This document shows positions 35,191-45,100 of a DNA stretch of 64,000 bases, in pieces; positions within the stretch are counted from its first letter, which is position 1; every line of letters begins with the position of its first letter. Below the pieces are notes generated by a model that saw only the letters and a list, made by a program, of their open reading frames with translations, did no database searches and had not been told where the DNA came from. A program made the position numbers and the translations under genes. The DNA is taken from NCBI RefSeq assembly GCF_000024005.1, contig NC_013132.1, forward strand, positions 7,062,001 through 7,126,000, written 5' to 3'. Origin of the DNA: Chitinophaga pinensis DSM 2588 (GTDB lineage Bacteria; Bacteroidota; Bacteroidia; Chitinophagales; Chitinophagaceae).

Positions 35191-36542
35191 TACCCGTCAT
35201 TCTGTGTAAGATGAGGGTTCCTGTTTCGTTCCTCCTGTGGTATCGGATAAAGCGCTGCCGTCGTTTTCCAGGAAGGCTTTAATATGCGCATCACGGAATC
35301 AATGCTGCCGGTTCGTTTTAAACTAAACCAGCGGTCGCCCCATTCCGTGAAAAGTTCCATGCGTCGTTCCCGCTCAACATACATGAGACAGGAATCTCTC
35401 ATAGTGCCTGCGGACAAAGGAGACAATCCAGCCCTCGCTCTCAGCACATTGAGATCTGCAATTGCACTGCCTGTATTATCCAGTCTGGCCGCCGCTTCCG
35501 CGCGGATAAGATACTGCTCCTCTATACGCAGCAGCATCACATATTCCTCTTTTCCGGGTAAAGCAGCCGTACGGTTACGGTATTTACTACTGTTATAATA
35601 AAGCGCACCGCCATAGAAAAACGGACTGGTCCAGCTGGTTCTTCGCTTATCATTCGCTTCAAACGTGCGCATAAAATCTGCCGTGAATGGATAAAGTGAA
35701 AAACCACCTACGACTGTTAAAGGCAGAAAAGTTTGTCCGGCAAAAGTATATCCTTCATTACGCCACAACTGTAATATCGCCGGACGACTATTCCGCAGAA
35801 AGACGCTGTCAACAGCAATCAGCGGGGTATACTCACCGGAATTAATCACTGCGGAAGATAAGGCCAGGGCATCCTCCCATCTGTCCTGTTGCAGATAGAC
35901 CCTCGCCAGTAATGCCATGACAGCCCATCTGTTTGCCCTTACCTTTTCACTGCTTACATAAGCGGGCGGCAACAAGGCAGCAGCAGCAGAAAGATCGGCA
36001 ATGATCTGTCTGTAGATATCCACTTCCGGCGTTCTCGCCGCCAGTGATGTCTCATTGACGTTAGTCGTAGTCACTAATGGTACTTCTCCCCAGCAGTTCA
36101 CCAGGTAATAATAACAGAATGCTCTTAAAAAACTGGCTTCTGCTTTCAGTTGCCGGCCCTTTTCAGTGGACACCCCCTTGCTGGCGCTGATGCCTTCCAG
36201 TATCGCATTGGCGCCATATATCACCTGGTACATTCTTCTCCAGCAGGATAACAGCTGTACATCTCCCGGTGGAATAGCATTATTGGCATATACCTGCTGA
36301 TAGCTGTTCAGCGGAGAAAGTTCATCTGCTGTCATGCCGTTAATCAATGGCAATACATTACTCGGGAAATAATCAGACAACTGAAAATAAAGATCTGCCA
36401 CCGCAGCATCTGCCAGGCGATCATCGTTATATATGTCTTCGGCGGGAATCTCGTCAGAAGGCGAGTCCACCTCTATCAGCTTCTTACAGGAAACTGTGAG
36501 TGAAAAGCAGCAAATGATAAAATACAATACACGATACGACAT
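35184..36542 (-). CDS. SusD/RagB-like lipoprotein (second PUL)
   Basis: 452 residues with a lipobox (SLTVSCKK, Cys19). SusD-like pattern: VDSPSDEIPAEDIYNDD near the start, KAEASFLRAFCYYYLVNCWGEVPL, ANRWAVMALLARVYL and the end RMELFTEWGDRWFSLKRTG, with YPIPQEERNRNP as the usual closing motif. It partners the SusC encoded 12 bases upstream. Shorter than the first SusD, consistent with a RagB-type binding protein for another ligand. Confidence 0.93.
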   Translation of the reverse strand: MSYRVLYFIICCFSLTVSCKKLIEVDSPSDEIPAEDIYNDDRLADAAVADLYFQLSDYFPSNVLPLINGMTADELSPLNSYQQVYANNAIPPGDVQLLSCWRRMYQVIYGANAILEGISASKGVSTEKGRQLKAEASFLRAFCYYYLVNCWGEVPLVTTTNVNETSLAARTPEVDIYRQIIADLSAAAALLPPAYVSSEKVRANRWAVMALLARVYLQQDRWEDALALSSAVINSGEYTPLIAVDSVFLRNSRPAILQLWRNEGYTFAGQTFLPLTVVGGFSLYPFTADFMRTFEANDKRRTSWTSPFFYGGALYYNSSKYRNRTAALPGKEEYVMLLRIEEQYLIRAEAAARLDNTGSAIADLNVLRARAGLSPLSAGTMRDSCLMYVERERRMELFTEWGDRWFSLKRTGSIDSVMRILKPSWKTTAALYPIPQEERNRNPHLTQNDGYQ

Positions 36543-36554
36543 GCGCTTCTCTGC

Positions 36555-39500
36555 TTATAATGTTAACTGAATCCCACTGGTAATAACCCGCAACACAGGT
36601 GTCAGGATCTGCGTTTCCGGATCAGCGCCTTTATAACCGGTGATGGTCAGCAGGTTCTGCCCCTGCAGATAAAATTTACACAACTGTAGCCGCACCTTTC
36701 TCAATACCGCTTCAGGCATGGTATAAGAAATATAAACGTTCTTCAGCCGCACATACGAAGCATCCTGATACCCGGCATTTGACAAGGGTAACATACTGCT
36801 CATATCATATGCCGTATTACCTGCAGTCGCCGTTGCACGGGGAATATCCGTAACGTCTCCTGGTTTACGCCATCGCTCCAGGCTCTCTGTCAACTGGTTG
36901 GCAAACTGCCCCGGACGAACAGAAGGAAATGTTCCCTCTTGCTTTACAAACTGCCAGAAAAAACCAAGGCTGATATTTTTATAGTGCAGATCATTCTGTA
37001 TGCCTCCATAAAATTTCGGATCCAGGTTAGCTATCGTCACATAATCATTCAGCGAGGATAGTTTACCATCATGATTCACATCTTCAAACCGGGGAACGCC
37101 TGTCTGTGGATCTACACCTGTAAAATGATAACCTCTTTTGATATTCAGCGACTGCCCTATTACAAAAGCATTCGCATAAGATGATACAGCAAGACTATTG
37201 AATCTTCTGAGTTTGTTGCTGAAAAAAGAAATATTCGCAGCCGTCGTCCAGCTAAAATCCTGCCGTTTGAAATTATTTGTCCGTACCTCCAGTTCCCAGC
37301 CGGTATTCTCCACTACTGCAGGCAGATTAGCCTGGTAACTGGTAAAACCGGTCACACCGGGCAACTGATAACCTACCAGCTGATTACTGCTGCGGTTACA
37401 ATATTTTGCTGCCGAAAAGAAAAGTTTATCATTGAGGAAACCCAGTTCTATCGCCGCCTCCATCTTCTTATTGGCCTCCCAGCTGTACCTGTCGTCTGCC
37501 AGCCGTAAAGGCGCCAGGGTATTATCGCCTGTATAATTGCCGTTCGTGCCGTAGTTACGCATATACTGATAGTCCGCGATCTGGTCATTACCAGTAAAAC
37601 CACCACTCGCTCTTAGCTTACCAAAACTCAGCCAGGAAAAACGGCGTACGAATGACTCTTCTGTAAATACCCAACCGAGTCCGACAGAGCCAAAATCACC
37701 AAACTGTCTTCCCGGTCCGAAACGGGAAGAACCATCACGCCTGTAACTCACATTCAACAGGTATTTTCTTTTCCAGTCATAAGTAAAACGGCTGAAGAAA
37801 GACACATAACGGTACAGTGCATAAGAGTCCGGCCGGTATATAATCGTATCTGCACTTTCCAGGGATTCCATCACGGCTTCATCCGCGTATCCCTGACCAA
37901 TAGCCTGTGTACCTTTACGGGTTGTTTGTTGCCAGGTACCGCCAATTAATGCATGTATATTACCTTTTCCAAGACGCAGGTTGTAATCTGCCTGTGGTTC
38001 GACAATAAAAGATTCCCGGTTGTTGTTTGCAACGCGGATAAAACTGGTAGGTGCATTATTCGGATGTTGGGTAGACTGTGGAAAGGAAAAAAACTGCTTC
38101 ATCCGTATATCGGACAACCCCAGACTGGTTTTCAGAATAAGCCCGGGCAATACCCTGTACCGCAATACCAGGTTGCTTAACAGATTATTGGTCTTGCTGT
38201 TTGACTGTTGCTGCAGCGATGCCAGCGGATTGTCAAAAGAAGAGCCCCAATAATAATGACCGCTGCTGTCGTATAAAGGATAATCAGGTGGGAGCGTATA
38301 AAATCCGAAAATATCATTCGCAATACTCCGGTTATTATCTGCCACAAAGCTCGCTGAAAAAGCGGCTTCCAGACGCTGCTCCGGATGATGGTGCTGAAAA
38401 CTCAGATGAAAACCACCCCGGTGATATCCCAGGTCGGCCGGCAATACGGTTCCTTCTCTGTAATAATTCCCGCTCAAAAGGAAGGTATTGTAATTACTGC
38501 CACCCGAAAAACCCAGCTGTGCATTGGTTACAGGCGCTGTACCTCCCATGAGTTTTTTGAACCAGTTGGTAGACAGTGTCGTATCCCAGAGCAGGAGATC
38601 CGGGGCATTGGCCACTGTCGGCTGTACACCATCATTCAGAAAAGCCTCCCTTCTGATGGTCAGGTAATCTTTGATCCCCAGCAGGGACATCTGTCCTGCT
38701 GTGACGCCAATACCTGTACGTATATTCAGGTCTAAGCGGGGATCTCCCGCCTCTCCCTTTTTTGTCGTGATTAATATAACGCCATTGGCCCCTCTGGACC
38801 CATAAATGGCAGTCGCATCTGCATCTTTCAGTACGTCGATACTTTCAATATCGGCGGGATTGATACTGGTAAAAGGACTGATACGTCCGGCTGCGCCGAA
38901 CAGGTCTTCTGTATTATTCAGTGGTGTAATATCGAATGGTACACCATCAATGATGAAGAGGGGATCATTGCCCGCAGCAATAGAGTTCCGGCCACGGATA
39001 AACAGTTTTATCTGCGCACCGGGTAATCCGTTGGTACTGGTCACCTGTATGCCCGGAATCTGCCCCTGTAAAGCGGATAATACATTGGCTACCGGTTGAT
39101 TGGCTAACTGCTCCGCCGTCATCCGGCTGACAGCTCCCGTTAATCTCCTGCGACTACTGGAACCATATCCGATCACTACAGTCGCATCCAGGGTATTGAC
39201 AGCATCTCCGAGCTTTATTTCATGCAGAGGCTCGCTGCGCAATATGGTATCTATCGGACGGTAACCCAGTGAAGAAATACGCAATAAGGCTCCCGGCGAT
39301 ACGCCAGCCAGTACAAACTCTCCGTTAGCCCCGGTGGTGACCCCACGGGAAGTCCCTTTTACAAGAATAGTAGCGCCGGGTACCGGCTGATTGCCGATAT
39401 CCGTAATATGGCCACGGATAGTGACCATCGTTTCTACCGTATTGCTCAGTTCTGCCTTTTTATCTGGTTCTGCAACCTGTAGATAAATGCGTTTTCCCTG

Positions 39501-39797
39501 TTTCAGCCAACTGATATTCCTGTTCTGTAAGACATAGGTGAGTACTTCTTCCCAGGAGGCATTTTTATAATTGAGAGAGATCTTTTCGTTGCCGTCGATA
39601 ATGGCATTATCAAAAACGAAAAAATACCCGGTTTGCCGGGTAATACTTTTGAAAACAGTAGTGAGTGGAATGTGTTTACCGGTAATAGTAACCCTCGCCC
39701 CATCCGTTGTGCCCTGTGCTATCATTCGGGTAGCTGGAAACAACAGACAGCACAGTATCAATAGGATCCTGATCGCCTTACAAACATGCTTTACCAT
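36555..39797 (-). CDS. SusC/RagA TonB-dependent transporter with STN domain
   Basis: 1080 residues: signal peptide (LLFPATRMIAQ), an STN secretin/TonB N-terminal domain (about 30-110, VTITGKHIPLTTVFKSITRQTG), carboxypeptidase-regulatory-like domain (IRGHITDIGNQPVPGATILVKGTSRG), the SusC signature VVIGYGSSSRRRLTGAV, plug (VLSALQGQIPGIQVTSTNG; IDGVPFDITP) and barrel. The STN domain lets it signal through a periplasmic FecR, and the FecR and ECF genes lie directly upstream. No glycoside hydrolase gene is close, so the imported ligand cannot be read from the locus. Confidence 0.95.
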   Translation of the reverse strand: MVKHVCKAIRILLILCCLLFPATRMIAQGTTDGARVTITGKHIPLTTVFKSITRQTGYFFVFDNAIIDGNEKISLNYKNASWEEVLTYVLQNRNISWLKQGKRIYLQVAEPDKKAELSNTVETMVTIRGHITDIGNQPVPGATILVKGTSRGVTTGANGEFVLAGVSPGALLRISSLGYRPIDTILRSEPLHEIKLGDAVNTLDATVVIGYGSSSRRRLTGAVSRMTAEQLANQPVANVLSALQGQIPGIQVTSTNGLPGAQIKLFIRGRNSIAAGNDPLFIIDGVPFDITPLNNTEDLFGAAGRISPFTSINPADIESIDVLKDADATAIYGSRGANGVILITTKKGEAGDPRLDLNIRTGIGVTAGQMSLLGIKDYLTIRREAFLNDGVQPTVANAPDLLLWDTTLSTNWFKKLMGGTAPVTNAQLGFSGGSNYNTFLLSGNYYREGTVLPADLGYHRGGFHLSFQHHHPEQRLEAAFSASFVADNNRSIANDIFGFYTLPPDYPLYDSSGHYYWGSSFDNPLASLQQQSNSKTNNLLSNLVLRYRVLPGLILKTSLGLSDIRMKQFFSFPQSTQHPNNAPTSFIRVANNNRESFIVEPQADYNLRLGKGNIHALIGGTWQQTTRKGTQAIGQGYADEAVMESLESADTIIYRPDSYALYRYVSFFSRFTYDWKRKYLLNVSYRRDGSSRFGPGRQFGDFGSVGLGWVFTEESFVRRFSWLSFGKLRASGGFTGNDQIADYQYMRNYGTNGNYTGDNTLAPLRLADDRYSWEANKKMEAAIELGFLNDKLFFSAAKYCNRSSNQLVGYQLPGVTGFTSYQANLPAVVENTGWELEVRTNNFKRQDFSWTTAANISFFSNKLRRFNSLAVSSYANAFVIGQSLNIKRGYHFTGVDPQTGVPRFEDVNHDGKLSSLNDYVTIANLDPKFYGGIQNDLHYKNISLGFFWQFVKQEGTFPSVRPGQFANQLTESLERWRKPGDVTDIPRATATAGNTAYDMSSMLPLSNAGYQDASYVRLKNVYISYTMPEAVLRKVRLQLCKFYLQGQNLLTITGYKGADPETQILTPVLRVITSGIQLTL

Positions 39798-39849
39798 TTT
39801 TTCAATTTATGGTACGTATATCATAGCTGGCTTTCGACTCAGATGTGGC

Positions 39850-41085
39850 TTATTTTGTCCTAAGATATATTTTATCATTCGTAATTCTGAACGTTACACC
39901 GGATGTTTTATCAAGGCTCTCCAAAAAATCTGTAAGCGGCTGATCACGTTCGATCACACCCGTCAGCATTTTGTTGGCCAGCGCCGGATCGTCAAATAAT
40001 AACTGTTTGCCGTACCAGTGGGAAATAACGGCTTCCAACGTACCTAATGGTTGATTATAGTAGGCATATTCTCCTTTTCTCCAGCCCAGTGTGATCGCTT
40101 CGTCAAAGCTTTGCTGTTGCTGGCGGTAGCCCTTACGGTATACTGAGGCCATACCAGGTTTCAGATAAAGGCTGTCATTCTCCTCCGTATCGCTCACTAC
40201 GCTTCCTGATACCAGTGAGGTAACAATCAGGGAGTCATTATAAGCGTTCACGTTAAAGGATGTACCCAGCACTTTCACAGAAGTTCCGGCAGTATGTACA
40301 ATAAATGGTTGATCTGCTTTCTTTGCGATATCGAAATACGCCTCTCCCTCCAGGTATACTTCCCTGTTATTGCCATCAAAGGAGAACGGGAAGCGGAGAC
40401 GTGAAAAGGCGTTCAGGTGTACGACAGAACCGTCGGACAATTGTACTTTGTAATCTTTACCGGTAGGAACGAAGAGTGTATTCCAGCCACCCGCACCGTC
40501 TCCCGGCTGAAATGACAACATACCATCCCGCTGGTGCAGGAGCGCATTCTGTGTATTGATATCGGCGGCGGTATTGGTAGCAAGACGTACGGTATCTCCT
40601 TCTTCCAGTAAGAGACGTACATCGCCCCATGCAGGAATAGCGGCGATCTCAGTTCCCCTGTCACCCTTCACGGCTGCTGAACGGCCACCCAGCAGATAAT
40701 ATCCGCCGGTAGCGATCAGTAAGGTGATCGCTGCTGCCAGCCACCATTTGTTGCGGGAACGGGGTCTGCCATCTTTCTGTAAGGAAACTACCCGTGTTTC
40801 GTCCACGGCGGCAGGTATAATGATTGTATTTTTCTTTTCGGGGTCTTTTTTCTCCTTGTCTGCGTGTAATAAGGAGAGTACGCTGCTCCACGCCCGTTCG
40901 TTATGAAGGTCATTCATAAACTCGGGGCCGGCCACGTCGCGTGCGCCTTCCAGCTCTTCAAGACAACGTTTGACGTTGGGATCCACCTGGGCCATCTGCT
41001 CCAGGTAACGGTTGTCTTCATCGCTGATATCGCCGCTTAATTTCTCCAGTATCAGCTGGAAAATATGTTCCTGATTGTAACTCAT
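39850..41085 (-). CDS. FecR-type anti-sigma factor
   Basis: 411 residues: a cytoplasmic N-terminal part (1-113, LILEKLSGDISDEDN) with anti-sigma role, one membrane helix (about 114-133, WWLAAAITLLIATGGYYLLGG), the periplasmic FecR domain (VPTGKDYKVQLSDGSVVHLNAFSRL in segments; EVYLEGEAYFDIAK) and a C-terminal STN-like DUF4974 domain (GVIERDQPLTDFLESLDKT). It should read the STN domain of the downstream SusC and regulate the sigma factor encoded 53 bp upstream. The protein itself looks intact. Confidence 0.93.
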   Translation of the reverse strand: MSYNQEHIFQLILEKLSGDISDEDNRYLEQMAQVDPNVKRCLEELEGARDVAGPEFMNDLHNERAWSSVLSLLHADKEKKDPEKKNTIIIPAAVDETRVVSLQKDGRPRSRNKWWLAAAITLLIATGGYYLLGGRSAAVKGDRGTEIAAIPAWGDVRLLLEEGDTVRLATNTAADINTQNALLHQRDGMLSFQPGDGAGGWNTLFVPTGKDYKVQLSDGSVVHLNAFSRLRFPFSFDGNNREVYLEGEAYFDIAKKADQPFIVHTAGTSVKVLGTSFNVNAYNDSLIVTSLVSGSVVSDTEENDSLYLKPGMASVYRKGYRQQQQSFDEAITLGWRKGEYAYYNQPLGTLEAVISHWYGKQLLFDDPALANKMLTGVIERDQPLTDFLESLDKTSGVTFRITNDKIYLRTK

Positions 41086-41138
41086 GTGGGAAAAACAAAG
41101 TTCTTACTCGTTCTGGGCAATAGGTTTTTCGTTGGCAC

Positions 41139-41651
41139 TCATAGTCTTGTCCGGAGTATCAGGGATCTTAGGGCTGCTGTACTTTTGCTTATCAACACCT
41201 GAATACTATGTAATATAGTTGAAAAATCCGGTCGAAATCTATCGTCTGATAATAAAGACAAACTGATTCCTTCACTACAGTCCATCGACACCTGTCTCCT
41301 TCGCAGCATCAGAAATCCCTGTAAAGGTACAAGAACCTGCTGCATTAGTAAGAACCCCGGATCGTTTGTCAGACGGTTATTGGACCCTTTTTTCAGTATT
41401 AGTACACAATTGTTATGTACCAGTCTGTAAAAATAGCCTCCAACTGAATGTTCTATTTCCAAATATAATTTCTCTTCCCATACCTTCACAAAAACACTTC
41501 TTACCAGCCCCTCCGCATCTTCCATATTATTCAGCATCATCCGTGCTTTCAAACAGAGCGGCTTATAATATTTCATGAAGAAATACTGATAAGCTTTTAT
41601 TTCGCCCTCTTTAAGCGCAATAAGCATTGCCGAATCATCCATTTGCTGCAT
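41139..41651 (-). CDS. Degenerate ECF sigma factor (region 2 only)
   Basis: 170 residues. The first 90 residues match ECF sigma region 2 of the FecI type: KAYQYFFMKYYKPLCLKARMM, then NNMEDAEGLVRSVFVKVWEEK and GGYFYRLVHNNCVLILKK. The usual AEDIVQEVF core is changed (GLVRSVF). From about residue 95 the sequence loses family resemblance: no region 4, no EIA-type helix-turn-helix, and the alternative frames contain stops without restoring it. So it is unlikely to bind a -35 element as written. It may be a decayed sigma factor, or a region-2-only protein needing a partner. Position upstream of fecR is normal for an ECF. Confidence 0.7.
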   Translation of the reverse strand: MQQMDDSAMLIALKEGEIKAYQYFFMKYYKPLCLKARMMLNNMEDAEGLVRSVFVKVWEEKLYLEIEHSVGGYFYRLVHNNCVLILKKGSNNRLTNDPGFLLMQQVLVPLQGFLMLRRRQVSMDCSEGISLSLLSDDRFRPDFSTILHSIQVLISKSTAALRSLILRTRL

Positions 41652-41667
41652 AAGAGTTGTTTTGGGG

Positions 41668-41689
41668 TACGTTAACAGTTGTTAACGTA
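41668..41689. promoter_or_regulatory. Palindrome upstream of the ECF gene
   Basis: TACGTTAAC-AGTT-GTTAACGTA: perfect 9-bp arms, 17 bp before the sigma gene ATG on the minus strand. It is a candidate operator or leader hairpin. Confidence 0.5.
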
Positions 41690-41789
41690 AATATCCGTTT
41701 TCCCGCAGCGCAAAAGAGTTAATTACATGTTAACACGCATATATTATGCATTGTTTCACAGGTGAAAGATAAATAATATTTGGGCTTTA

Positions 41790-42170
41790 TCACATATTGA
41801 ATTTATTTTTCAGGATGTCGAGCAGTATATCCTGGTCTATAGGCTTGGAAACATACTCGGAGGCGCCTGCTGCCAGGCATTTTTCACGGTCCCCCACCAT
41901 CGCCTGTGCTGTAACGGCAATAACAGGTATGGCGGCAGTACGAGCATCTCCGCGTATTCTGCCAAGTGCCTCATAACCATCCATTTCAGGCATCATCATG
42001 TCCATCAGTACCATACCAATGTCCGGCTGATCTGCCAGTAATTGTAACCCCGTCTGTGCATCCATTGCTGTGATACAGTCGTATCCCTTGGCTTTCAATA
42101 CCATACGCAGTGCGTATATATTCCTGGTATCATCATCGATGATCAGCACTTTCTTTGAAGAGGATCCCAT
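41790..42170 (-). CDS. Stand-alone receiver domain protein
   Basis: 126 residues, a single CheY-like receiver: acidic pair in IIDDDTRN, phospho-acceptor Asp57 in VLMDMMMPEMDG, and Lys in VSKPID. No output domain. Its sequence is close to the last receiver of the hybrid kinase encoded just upstream (shared VLMDMMMPEMDGYE, GDREKC.AGAS), suggesting origin by duplication. It starts 27 bp after that kinase and is likely part of the same transcript, acting as a phosphate shuttle or sink. Confidence 0.9.
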   Translation of the reverse strand: MGSSSKKVLIIDDDTRNIYALRMVLKAKGYDCITAMDAQTGLQLLADQPDIGMVLMDMMMPEMDGYEALGRIRGDARTAAIPVIAVTAQAMVGDREKCLAAGASEYVSKPIDQDILLDILKNKFNM

Positions 42171-42197
42171 GCTGTTTGTATTCTTAGTCTTTAATGA

Positions 42198-45100
42198 TCA
42201 ACCTCTTGCATTATCATACAACCAAACCCGTAACAACGATACCAGCTGGTCTATATCTACCGGTTTGGAGATATAGTCGGAAGCACCGGCTTTAATACAT
42301 TTCTCACGGTCGCCCAGCATCGTTTTAGCGGTCACCGCCAGTATCGGCAGGTGTCTGTATTTAGGGATGTCCCTGATGGTCCGGATCGTCTCATAACCAT
42401 CCATTTCCGGCATCATCATATCCATCAGTACGATATCTATCTTAGGATTATTTTCCAGCTGCTGCATTGCCTCTTTTCCATCCAGCGCAGAAACGATCGT
42501 CATCTTATGCTGCTCCAGCGCTTTTGTCAGGGAGAAGATATTACGCACGTCGTCATCTGCAATCAGCACGGTTTTGCCTTGTAATACTTCTTTCAGCGGC
42601 GCCTGTTGTTTTCTTGCCGGCTTGTTATGTCCTGCTTTTTCTTCCACCAGGTGCAGGAACAACGCTACCTCATCCAGCATACGCTGATAGGAATGCGCTG
42701 TTTTGATCACGATTGAATCTGCATACTGACGGATACGGTTTTCTTCCGCACGGGACAGGTTCTTACCCGTGAAGATGATAATCGGCAGGTTTTCCAGTCC
42801 GGGGTTGCTCTTCACCGTTTCCAGGGTCTCATACGCATGTTGGTCAGGTACCCCCATATCCAGGATCACACAATTGACGTCCTTCTTCTGTAAAGCCGCA
42901 ACGCTGCTGCTGATATTGCCCGTGATCTCCGTACTGACATTAAAGTTTTCCAGGAAGTAAGCCAGTGCTTCTGCATGTTTCGGATTCTCCTCCACGATCA
43001 GCACTTTCTTCGGATTCTTTGTCAATGCATTCTCTAATTGCTGGAAGATCTCCGGCATCTTATCCAGTGCCATCGGCTTGTTGATGAAATCTACCGCGCC
43101 TTTCTGCAAGCTCTCCTTCTTCGCTTCCAGTGAAGAAATAATATGCACCGGAATCGGACGGGTCACCGGATTGGATTTGAGCGCTTCCATTACCTGCCAG
43201 CCACTCTGTACCGGCAATACGATATCCAGCAGGATAGCCGCCGGTCTGTAACGTTGCGCCATCTCAATACCATAGTCTCCACGTACCGCCACAACTCCTT
43301 TATAACCACGCTTACGGGTGAAATCCAGCAGGATACCTGCGTATTTGGTATCGTCTTCTACGATCAGGATGATCTTATCTTCCGCCTTCAGGTTCTCCCT
43401 GTCATCCGGTATTTCCTGTGGTATTTCCGTTGCGATATAATCGTCTCTCTTTTCTTTCGCCCTTACCGCTTCATGATACACTTCCTCCGCCTGTTGCTGT
43501 GTGGCTTCCTGCACGGGTTGTTCCCTGTTCTCCTGTGGACGAAGCGGAATCGTTACAACGAACTCACTGCCATGTCCAGGCTCACTTTCCAAACGGATCT
43601 CTCCGCCCAGCAGTTTCGCCAGTTCACGGCTGATGGACAATCCTAATCCTGTACCACCATATTTACGACGGGTAGAACCATCGGCCTGTTTAAAGGCTTC
43701 GAATATAACCTGTTGTTTCTCAACCGGTATACCGATACCCGTATCTCTCACTGCAAATCTCACGATGGAAGGATCCTGCGCAACCGCCGTCACCTGGAGG
43801 GTAACAGCGCCTTTAGCGGTAAACTTCAACGCATTTGACAACAGGTTTTTCAGGATCTGCTCCAAACGCATCTTGTCCGTCTCTATCAATGCCGGCGCAT
43901 CTGACATCACCTGAACATTCAGTGCCAGGTTCTTTTCGCGGGCAATAGGTCCGAACAGCGCCTCCATATCATTACAGATCTCATGTACCGGTACCGGCGC
44001 ATATTCCAGGTCCATCTTACCGGCCTCTATCTTGGACAGATCCAGGATCTCGTCGATCAGGTTCAGTAAGCCCTTACCGGAACTCTGGATTACCTGCGCG
44101 GATTCTATCTGATCATCTGAAAGGTTCTTTTCATTGTTCTCCGCCATCAATCTGCTCAACAACAGAATAGAGTTCAACGGGGTACGCAGTTCATGGGACA
44201 TATTCGCCAGGAACTCTGATTTATATTTCGTGCTGATTTCCAGCTCTTCTGCTTTCTTCTGTATTTCCAGGTTACGTTCTACAATCACCTGGTTGCGGTC
44301 TTCCAGCAAACGGGAACGTTCTTCCAGTTCCTGATTGGCCTGTTGTAGTTCTTCCTGCTGTACACGCAATTCTTCTTCGGATGCCTGCAGCTTTTGCGCC
44401 TGTGCTTCCAGTTCGGTATTGATATTTTCCAGTTCTCCGTGTTGTACCTGCAACTCTTCCGACTGTGCCTGTGTTTCTTCCAGCAATTCCTGCACACGAC
44501 GGCGGTTCTCTGAAGTATTGATCGACAGTCCGATATTATGCATCACTGATTCCAGGAATGCCAGGTCATTAGGGGTATAAGCAGTCAGTGAAGCCAGTTC
44601 GATCACACCTCTTACATATCCTTCATAATGGATGGGCACTGCCACTATATTCCGCGGACGGATCTCGCCGCTGGCGTAACTGATGGTAATATTTTCAGGG
44701 GTAATATCCTGTAACAGCAATGTTTTGCCACTGATAGCACATTGTCCGACCATTCCCTGTCCGATAGGAATTTCCCGGCGGTTGGCGGTGTTGGCCAACG
44801 CAAAGCTGCCAGACAGGTATAATCTGTTATCCGGACCAGTGAGATACAATGCACCTACCTGGCTGTGTGTATATTCAGCAAGGAATTCGACGATATGCCC
44901 GGTCAGCGTTTCCACGTTCTTCTCTCCCACCATCCTGTCGTTCAGGCCAGCCACTCCTGTCTGGTGCCATTCCTTATCAGCCAGTTCGTTGAAGGAGGTT
45001 TCCAGGGATAGCGCCATCTTATTCAATGATACTGAAAGGCTACCCAGACCGTCTTTTTCTTCATCCCTTACACGGATGCTGTAATCACCTGCAGAGATCT

